A stretch of DNA of 5,403 nt, from contig DUUA01000174.1 in NCBI GenBank assembly GCA_012841765.1, forward strand, positions 1 through 5,403. The letters are read 5' to 3'. Source of the stretch: Acholeplasmataceae bacterium (lineage in GTDB: Bacteria > Bacillota_I > Bacilli_A > ML615J-28 > CAG-698). The translations under genes were made by a program, and so were the position numbers. The notes under the pieces are model-generated. The model did not search any database. It saw only the letters and a list, made by a program, of their open reading frames with translations, and had not been told where the DNA came from. Positions 1-5,403 of the stretch are shown here, piece by piece (position 1 is the stretch's first letter; each line of letters starts with the position of its first letter).

Positions 1-1897
1 TATCAAAATTATAAATATTATTATTAAGATTCATACAATACTCTATATGTGGGGATGCCATATTTACTAATACATTATTTTTACTATCAACACTAAATGA
101 AAAACTTATCGTTATAAATTCAATTGTCTGAATTGTCTTTTTTGGCAATTTACCTTTTCCGCCAATAAGAGAAAATTTACCAGGTTTATCACCATTATAT
201 ATTACCGAAACTAAAGTTCTATCTAAAGCTGAAGCTAGATCTTTATCTTCATAAAGAATTTCAAACTCCCAAAATTCCTCGGTTTCAGTTATTTCTAATT
301 TTTCTATTTTAGGATGTTGTTTATATGTTTTAGTAATACCTTGAGTTACTATTAAAAAGTCTTTATCTTTGGAATCAGTATAACCAAATTGATAAACTAA
401 TTCTTTGTTTGACTCTAAATTTGATAAAATAATTTTATTGTTAATAAAAGTATTTTTTTCTCCGTTAATATTTACAAACAATTCTTTTATATCATGATCT
501 AAACTATCAACTAATGTAGCATCTATTGTAACCGAAGATTTAGATTTATCAATAATTTCAAAATCAATATCAGGATCCCTAGCGACTATTAACAAACAAT
601 TAGCATCTGTTCTTTCTCCTCCATCAGATGGAGAATTGGTAACTACAAATTGGCCGTTTTTTCTAATTATTAGAGTCGATGAACCGCCACCATCTAAATT
701 ATAACCTTCAACACAATCGTAATATTTTAACATTGCTGATAATTCTTTACCATCAGCTCCATGAAAGCCTCTATAATCTTGTCTGCCATCAAAAACAAAC
801 ATCATAATGCTTCCATCTGCTTTTCTTCCAATTACTGTTCTAGGTTCTCTCGCATCAAGGACAACATTACCTGGCCATTCACCATTATTTAATAATGTAT
901 CTCCACCGCCAGTTGCATCAGTTACATTTTTATATGCTCCAACAATTTCCCATTGTACCCTAACTTTTTCACCGATTGACAAAGCTTCGATAACTAACGG
1001 ATTTTTAGTAACAATTGCAAATTGACCTTTTTTTATTGTCGAAGAAGCAACCGAGGAAATTATTCCTTTTCCATAAAAATCATTTTCATTATTTGGAAGT
1101 GCTAACTCAGCTTGTTCAACAACAAAAACACTGACTTCTGCTGGTGTGGTAATAGGTTGATAAACATGTTCAGAATTATAAACTCCATAATAAACTGAGC
1201 TTTTACCTTCATCTGGAATAGTATTTCTTGATTCAATCTCTAGAGTTTTTGCTATTTTATTATTTTCATCATATATTGATAGTGACATATTATCACTTCT
1301 AGTAAACGCTTCATTACCAATTAAATTATCTAAACTTCCATCATTTGTTAATCCAACATTTCTACTACCAGTTGTTTTATAATTTTCTCCATTAGAAATA
1401 TGAACTCCACTAGTTTGATATGGCAAATTCCCATTAGCTCTTATATCAAAAAAGTCGCCATTGATTGCCCCAATAACTTTCCATCCAGGATTTTTTAATT
1501 CATAATCCATTGATAAATTTTTTACAGTTGTTAATGACCACCTATGTCCTTCAAGATTAGCCCAAGAAGTCACTTTGACATTAGAAGAATTGGGAACTTC
1601 TAACACATTTATTTGTTGTTCGTAAAGTTTATCAGCAACAAAAGTTGATGTTTTAGGCCCATTATTTCCTGATGCATAACCAATCACACTAGAATTTGTA
1701 GAACTATAAGCTAAATCACGATGATGAACAACACCATAAGGAAGATTGTTACTTTCCTTAACATCTTCAACAAAATATTTAGCACCATCAACTTCTCCAT
1801 ATTCACTTGGTAATTCAACAGCCAAAGCTAGAGTAATATTACCAACAGTAAATGCAAATATAAATATTAGCAAAAAAAACAATAAACTCTTTTTCAT
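1..1897 (-). CDS. Secreted phosphodiester glycosidase (NAGPA/DUF2233 family), 3' end missing
   Basis: The frame starts at ATG 1897 and stays open to the left edge, giving 632 complete codons and no stop, so the C-terminus lies outside the window. The start is set by a GAGGAGG site five bases upstream. Residues 1-26 form a Sec signal peptide: MKK, a hydrophobic run, then a probable cut after ALA (residue 26). No lipobox is seen, so a secreted protein is expected. The NAGPA-like domain covers roughly residues 50-440. It contains PGWK (137-140), NGDFF (146-150), a TGGGD loop (329-333), RTVIGRK (353-359), FDGR (369-372), LDGGGSST (401-408) and an R-x3-N element ending in CLLIV (429-438). Known members of this family cleave sugar-1-phosphodiester bonds; the mammalian one removes GlcNAc from GlcNAc-1-phospho-mannose. 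Residues from about 445 onward look like two beta-sandwich modules with no recognised motif. The full set of family motifs suggests an active enzyme; the substrate cannot be read from the sequence. It has its own promoter and is a diverged paralog of the gene just upstream. Confidence 0.88.
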   Translation of the reverse strand, partial: MKKSLLFFLLIFIFAFTVGNITLALAVELPSEYGEVDGAKYFVEDVKESNNLPYGVVHHRDLAYSSTNSSVIGYASGNNGPKTSTFVADKLYEQQINVLEVPNSSNVKVTSWANLEGHRWSLTTVKNLSMDYELKNPGWKVIGAINGDFFDIRANGNLPYQTSGVHISNGENYKTTGSRNVGLTNDGSLDNLIGNEAFTRSDNMSLSIYDENNKIAKTLEIESRNTIPDEGKSSVYYGVYNSEHVYQPITTPAEVSVFVVEQAELALPNNENDFYGKGIISSVASSTIKKGQFAIVTKNPLVIEALSIGEKVRVQWEIVGAYKNVTDATGGGDTLLNNGEWPGNVVLDAREPRTVIGRKADGSIMMFVFDGRQDYRGFHGADGKELSAMLKYYDCVEGYNLDGGGSSTLIIRKNGQFVVTNSPSDGGERTDANCLLIVARDPDIDFEIIDKSKSSVTIDATLVDSLDHDIKELFVNINGEKNTFINNKIILSNLESNKELVYQFGYTDSKDKDFLIVTQGITKTYKQHPKIEKLEITETEEFWEFEILYEDKDLASALDRTLVSVIYNGDKPGKFSLIGGKGKLPKKTIQTIEFITISFSFSVDSKNNVLVNMASPHIEYCMNLNNNIYNFD

Positions 1898-1902
1898 ATT
1901 TT

Positions 1903-1909
1903 CCTCCTC
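1903..1909 (-). promoter_or_regulatory. Ribosome binding site of the left paralog
   Basis: The minus strand reads GAGGAGG, a near-perfect Shine-Dalgarno sequence, five bases before ATG 1897. It fixes the start of the left NAGPA-family gene. It is much stronger than the AAGGA site of the other paralog, so the left gene may be translated more efficiently. Confidence 0.9.
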
Positions 1910-1928
1910 AAATTATTAACTTAATATT

Positions 1929-1957
1929 ATTATACCATTAAAAGACTTAAATATAAA
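1929..1957 (-). promoter_or_regulatory. Sigma-A-type promoter with extended -10
   Basis: On the minus strand a perfect TATAAT (1934 to 1929) is preceded by TGG, giving a consensus TGnTATAAT extended -10 element. A weak -35 match, TTTATA (1957 to 1952, four of six consensus bases), lies 17 bases upstream. Transcription would start near 1922, giving a leader of about 25 bases with the ribosome site in it and no room for a riboswitch. The extended -10 probably compensates for the poor -35. No operator palindrome is evident. The promoter lets the left paralog be expressed independently of the cls operon. Confidence 0.75.
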
Positions 1958-1984
1958 TAAAAAACTAACCAAAATGGTTAGTTT
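1951..1984 (-). terminator. Rho-independent terminator overlapping the stop codon of the right paralog
   Basis: On the minus strand a 9-base arm AAACTAACC (1984 to 1976) pairs perfectly with GGTTAGTTT (1970 to 1962) around a 5-base loop. A T-rich tail (TTTATTTATAT) follows at 1961 to 1951. The stem has few G:C pairs, but the stem-plus-T-tract layout is typical of intrinsic terminators in AT-rich genomes. The stop codon TAA of the upstream gene (1980-1978) lies inside the first arm, so a terminating ribosome could hinder folding. The T-tract overlaps the -35 region of the next promoter. On the plus strand the hairpin is followed by mixed ATATATCTC, so it is unlikely to work in that direction. 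Confidence 0.75.
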
Positions 1985-3930
1985 ATATATATCTCTTTTA
2001 TAAAAAGACTTTGTTTACTTAAAATAGAATCAGCAGCCATCAACGGATTAATTTGTCCAAATAGATAAAAACTCTTTTGCTTAATTCCTTGTCCGTCATT
2101 TAAATTATAATTACAAATAACAATAGGAACAGCTTTTAATAAATTAAATGGAAAAGTATATTTACCATCTTTTTTTGTAGCTGTTTTACCATCCACTAGC
2201 ATTTGTTCTCCAATAATGGCTCCCTTTGAATCTTTTATATTAACAGTAAATGAAATTTTATCATCAATTAACTCATAGGTAAAACCTGTTAATTCTGGAG
2301 ATGGTTTTGCACTACTGGCAACTCCTGAATAGATAGTTTTATTTTTCTCACCTAAACTATTTTCTGAATAAATATCATATTTAAATTCAGTACCAACCGA
2401 TAAATTTGTAATTTTACAATAACCTTCTTCATCAACAAGATAATAATTATTATTCATATGAATATACAAATTTTTAATATCTTTTCCATAACTCTCTATT
2501 AAATCAACCTTTAAATTAATTTCTCTTAAATCAGAGGAAATCCATTTATGAGAAATATCTTCTGTTCTAACTACAAATAATAAAGCATTAAGAACAACTC
2601 TTTGTTGGGAAGGAGTAGGATAATCAGCTGATTGGGTAACTGGAATAAACTTATCATTTTCTCTCACATATATTTGTGCGCTACCACCACCATCCATTTG
2701 GTATGCTTCAACTATTCCTTCTTTTTTTAATAAAGCATTTATACCAAATCCAGTAGTTCCATAGCTTTTTAAATAATCATCAATAACAATTAAACATATT
2801 GTGCCATCTATTTTTCTGCCAATTAAAGATCTTGGTCTTTTATTAGTATTATATAAGCCAGCAACAGGTTGATCTATACCATTATCTTTTTGAACGGTAT
2901 GAAACCCAATTCCTGATTCTAAATTATTAAAATCTTCATTAATATATTCATATTGAGCTCTAACTAATCCACCAATTTTTAATACTTCGTTTAATGATTC
3001 ATCATTAGAAATAATAGCAAATTGACCTTTACTAACAGAAAAGTTTGTTCCAATTTCACTAATTAAACCTTTCCCGTAAAATCCATCTGTAGCTTGTGTT
3101 GCTTTTGGTGTCCCTTTAAATATTTGAGTATATTCTTTTGAATTACTAACATAAGCAAGATCAGAATTTCCGATTAGAAACACATTATTACCACTTGCAT
3201 CAATATTGGGTATCGTACCATTTATATCAGTATAATATGGAGAATAAATTGCTACATCTCCTTCTCCTGGAGTCTTATTTAATTCATTTACATTAAATTT
3301 AGAAATTTCTTTGTTATTTTCATCATAAAGAGTTAATTTTAAACCAGCTATTTGACTTAAATTCGCACTAATTTTAACCAGTGGGTCAACACCTTCATTT
3401 TTAATACCTACAAAAGAGCCTCCGCCTCCTGTAGCTATGATACTAAAATACTTTTCACCATCTGCAATAAAAGGATAATAGGGTTGATAAATGTACGGAT
3501 CTTTACCTTCAGCTCCTAAATTAGTTCCTCTACCAAGTGTAAACTGGTCTCCATTACTAATCCCCATTACTTTCCAACCAGGATGTTTTTCTTCATAATC
3601 AAATGCAATAGAGCTTAAACTTGCTCTTTGAAAAGAGTTATCATTTGCTTGATATGCGTAAGTTACTACTTTCGTATCTTCATTAAGATTACCAGATAAC
3701 ATTGAGTACGAAACTTGATCAACTCCTGAATTTGTAATAATATTACCAATATTTTTTTGATATAATATCCCATTATAAAATGATCTAGTATCAAGATTTT
3801 CAACTTGTTGATACCCTGCTGTGCTTGTATCATCGTAATATGTATCTATAGCATTTATATTTACAAGTGAATTAGTAAATAGTATAAACATTAAAATAAA
3901 AAATGCATTAATTTTCTTCATATAATTCAT
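1978..3930 (-). CDS. Secreted NAGPA-family phosphodiester glycosidase-like protein with altered motifs
   Basis: This complete 650-residue protein starts at ATG 3930. A second ATG at residue 4 would lie 19 bases from the ribosome site instead of 10, so the first is preferred. Residues 1-27 form a Sec signal peptide with a probable cut after NINA; there is no lipobox. The NAGPA-like domain spans about residues 45-455 and is collinear with the downstream paralog: PGWK (117-120), FYGKG (284-288), KGQFAI (301-306), IGRK (370-373), MDGGGSAQ (412-419) and R-x3-NALL (444-451). Three signature sites are changed: NGDQF for NGDFF (126-130), IDDY for FDGR (383-386), and DGGGSAQ for DGGGSST. A GGGG run at 168-171 has no counterpart at that place in the paralog. 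Residues of about 462-622 look like two beta-sandwich modules, followed by a short tail. Fifteen bases separate it from cls, so the two probably form an operon ending at the terminator at 1984-1951. Family membership is firm; catalytic activity is doubtful and the substrate unknown. Confidence 0.88.
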   Translation of the reverse strand: MNYMKKINAFFILMFILFTNSLVNINAIDTYYDDTSTAGYQQVENLDTRSFYNGILYQKNIGNIITNSGVDQVSYSMLSGNLNEDTKVVTYAYQANDNSFQRASLSSIAFDYEEKHPGWKVMGISNGDQFTLGRGTNLGAEGKDPYIYQPYYPFIADGEKYFSIIATGGGGSFVGIKNEGVDPLVKISANLSQIAGLKLTLYDENNKEISKFNVNELNKTPGEGDVAIYSPYYTDINGTIPNIDASGNNVFLIGNSDLAYVSNSKEYTQIFKGTPKATQATDGFYGKGLISEIGTNFSVSKGQFAIISNDESLNEVLKIGGLVRAQYEYINEDFNNLESGIGFHTVQKDNGIDQPVAGLYNTNKRPRSLIGRKIDGTICLIVIDDYLKSYGTTGFGINALLKKEGIVEAYQMDGGGSAQIYVRENDKFIPVTQSADYPTPSQQRVVLNALLFVVRTEDISHKWISSDLREINLKVDLIESYGKDIKNLYIHMNNNYYLVDEEGYCKITNLSVGTEFKYDIYSENSLGEKNKTIYSGVASSAKPSPELTGFTYELIDDKISFTVNIKDSKGAIIGEQMLVDGKTATKKDGKYTFPFNLLKAVPIVICNYNLNDGQGIKQKSFYLFGQINPLMAADSILSKQSLFIKEIYIN

Positions 3931-3940
3931 AACTTCTTCT

Positions 3941-3945
3941 TCCTT
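3941..3945 (-). promoter_or_regulatory. Ribosome binding site of the right paralog, abutting the cls stop codon
   Basis: The minus strand reads TAA-AAGGA-AGAAGAAGTT-ATG: the cls stop codon, then AAGGA (3945 to 3941), then ten bases to ATG 3930. The site supports Met1 over Met4 as the start. Because ribosomes finishing cls release on top of the site, translational coupling is plausible. No promoter-like sequence fits in the 15-base gap. Confidence 0.7.
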
Positions 3946-5403
3946 TTACATTAATGGTGAAAAGACTTTTAATATTGATAAAACAAATTTTTTAATGATT
4001 CCTTCTTTTTTAAGATCGTCAGTCTTTATTTCATGTGAAATTGCGACAGTTTCTAAAAAATCATTTCTTAAATCAATTAATGAAGAGTTATTACATAAAA
4101 GACAAGAATCTTCAAAATGTAAATAAAGACTTCTAAAATCAAAATTTGCAGTTCCAACAATGCCTAAAATATCATCCGTAATAATTGATTTCGTATGAAT
4201 AAAGCCTGGAGTATATTCATAAATCTTTACTCCCGCTTCTATTAACTCTCCATAATAAGACCTTGTAACAATAAACACTAATTTTTTATCCGGTATATGA
4301 GGAAGAATAATTCTAACGTCAATACCACTCATAGCAGCAATCTTTAATCCCACAAGTAGTTCATTATCCAATATTAGATAAGGAGTTGTGATATACACAT
4401 ATTTAGTTGCTGAACTTATGATTTTTAAATATACATTTCCAGTAGTTTGGTGTCCATCAAAGGGACCATCAGGAAACGGTAATACAAAACCATCTGTTTC
4501 TTCTTCTATTGTTGGAAGATATTTATCATATTGTTCAATAGCCCGATTTAATATCTCCCACATATTTAAAAACATTAATGTAAAATTAAATACACCAAAA
4601 CCAGTAAGTTTAATACCGCCATCTTTCCAATAACCAAATCTTATACTTTCATTAATATATTCATCAGCAAAATTTATTCCTCCGGTAAAAGCAACATTGC
4701 CATCAACAACAATAATTTTTCTGTGATCTCTATAATTAATAGATGCACTCATTCTTGGACGTAAAGGATTAAAAGTTTTTATTTGAATTCCATTTTTTGT
4801 TAATCTATTTTTAAAACCAACTGGAATTCGAGCGGATCCACCAAAATCATCATAAATAAAGCGAATATCTACACCACTTTTTGCTTTATCAATAAGAATT
4901 TGCGTAATTTCTTCTAACATTCTTCCTTCAGCAATAATAAACATTTCGATAAAAATAAACTTTTCAGCTTTACTAAGTGATTGTTTCATAGCTTCAAACA
5001 TATCAATACCACGGTTATAAATAACTGTAGCTGTTTTATCCCAAACGGGCATTCCTGTTATTTCTCTAATATATTTTGACATCTTTTTAAAATCTGAATT
5101 TTGAATTTCGATATTCTTTTCAAAACTATGTAAATAAGTTGTGATATCTCGTGAACTTCTTTTATTTGCTTGTCTTAGGTAATGACCTACTGACATTTTT
5201 CCATAAATTAAATAAAATAAAGGGCCAATAATAGGTAAAAAAGCAACCATAATTATCCAAGAAATCTTATAAGCAGGATTAAACTCTCTTCTTACAATTG
5301 ACAAAACTGCAATAAAAGACAAAATTGCAGCAAATATTATCAAATAAAAGATACTAAACCTTGTATTAAGTTGAATATATATTATATAAGATACTCCAAT
5401 TAA
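3946..5403 (-). CDS. cls: Cardiolipin synthase, two HKD phospholipase D domains, 5' end missing
   Basis: This membrane enzyme joins two phosphatidylglycerol molecules into cardiolipin and releases glycerol. The frame is open from the stop at 3946 to the right edge, showing 485 residues (numbered here from the edge). An in-frame TTG at 5343 (residue 21) could be taken as the start, but it has no Shine-Dalgarno sequence and falls inside a membrane segment; the 20 codons before it continue the hydrophobic N-terminus usual for Bacillota Cls. Two membrane helices are seen at about 17-36 and 47-67. The second carries the PLDc_N pattern NPAYKISW...GPLFYLIYG. The first HKD motif is HRKIIVVD (H227, K229, D234), followed by TGGINFADEY. 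The second is HTKSIITD (H403, K405, D410), followed by GTANFDFRSLYLHFE. All catalytic residues are intact. Family members are usually about 480-515 residues, so probably only 10-30 residues are missing. The next gene follows after 15 bases, as in an operon. The promoter is outside the window. Confidence 0.95.
   Translation of the reverse strand, partial: LIGVSYIIYIQLNTRFSIFYLIIFAAILSFIAVLSIVRREFNPAYKISWIIMVAFLPIIGPLFYLIYGKMSVGHYLRQANKRSSRDITTYLHSFEKNIEIQNSDFKKMSKYIREITGMPVWDKTATVIYNRGIDMFEAMKQSLSKAEKFIFIEMFIIAEGRMLEEITQILIDKAKSGVDIRFIYDDFGGSARIPVGFKNRLTKNGIQIKTFNPLRPRMSASINYRDHRKIIVVDGNVAFTGGINFADEYINESIRFGYWKDGGIKLTGFGVFNFTLMFLNMWEILNRAIEQYDKYLPTIEEETDGFVLPFPDGPFDGHQTTGNVYLKIISSATKYVYITTPYLILDNELLVGLKIAAMSGIDVRIILPHIPDKKLVFIVTRSYYGELIEAGVKIYEYTPGFIHTKSIITDDILGIVGTANFDFRSLYLHFEDSCLLCNNSSLIDLRNDFLETVAISHEIKTDDLKKEGIIKKFVLSILKVFSPLM

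Noticed and set aside
807..1025. Plus-strand open frame of 72 codons
   Set aside because: It lies wholly antisense to the conserved NAGPA domain of the left gene, has no convincing ribosome site and its product resembles no known protein.
1..1897. Left paralog as a pseudogene because no stop codon is seen
   Set aside because: The frame is uninterrupted from a strong ribosome site to the edge and its family motifs are intact; it is simply cut by the window.
1898..1977. Riboswitch, small RNA or tRNA in the larger intergenic gap
   Set aside because: The 80 bases are fully used by the terminator, promoter and ribosome site. The predicted leader is about 25 bases and there is no tRNA-like cloverleaf.
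1962..1984. Bidirectional terminator
   Set aside because: The plus-strand side lacks a T-tract and no plus-strand gene runs into it.
3919..3921. Alternative start at Met4 of the right paralog
   Set aside because: It would leave 19 bases from the AAGGA site, whereas Met1 leaves 10. The signal peptide is plausible with either start, so spacing decides.
4388..4633. Plus-strand open frame of 81 codons
   Set aside because: It lies antisense to the middle of cls, between the two HKD motifs, and has no Shine-Dalgarno sequence or recognisable product.

Overview
The window is strongly AT-rich. Three genes, all on the minus strand, fill it almost completely, with only a 15-base gap and an 80-base gap between them. 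Tryptophan is always TGG in the three reading frames and no in-frame TGA occurs, so the standard bacterial code fits and a Mycoplasma-type code does not. Low G+C, strong AGGAGG-type ribosome sites, Sec signal peptides and a Bacillota-style cardiolipin synthase suggest a low-GC Bacillota or an Acholeplasma/Izemoplasma-like relative. That placement is inference; no marker gene is present.

In transcription order (right to left), the first gene (5403 to 3946) is a cardiolipin synthase of the two-HKD phospholipase D type. It is open at the right edge: its reading frame continues past an in-frame TTG at 5343 to the last base, so its true start lies outside the window. After 15 bases comes a secreted 650-residue protein of the phosphodiester glycosidase (NAGPA, formerly DUF2233) family (3930 to 1978). 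Its ribosome site touches the synthase stop codon, so the two are very likely co-transcribed. An intrinsic terminator overlaps the end of this gene. A consensus extended -10 promoter just behind it drives a second secreted protein of the same family (1897 to the left edge, 632 residues visible, C-terminus missing).

The two glycosidase-like proteins are collinear, diverged paralogs. Each has a signal peptide, a NAGPA-type domain and a C-terminal region that looks like two beta-sandwich modules. The left paralog keeps the typical NGDFF, FDGR and DGGGSST motifs. The right paralog, the one next to cls, has NGDQF, IDDY and DGGGSAQ at the same places, which suggests altered specificity or a binding rather than catalytic role. 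With cardiolipin synthase, the cluster points to the cell envelope: one membrane enzyme handling phosphatidylglycerol, and two exported proteins possibly acting on sugar-phosphodiester bonds of surface polymers or glycolipids. The shared substrate is inference. No RNA genes, mobile elements, CRISPR arrays or stretches over 300 bases without a gene were found.
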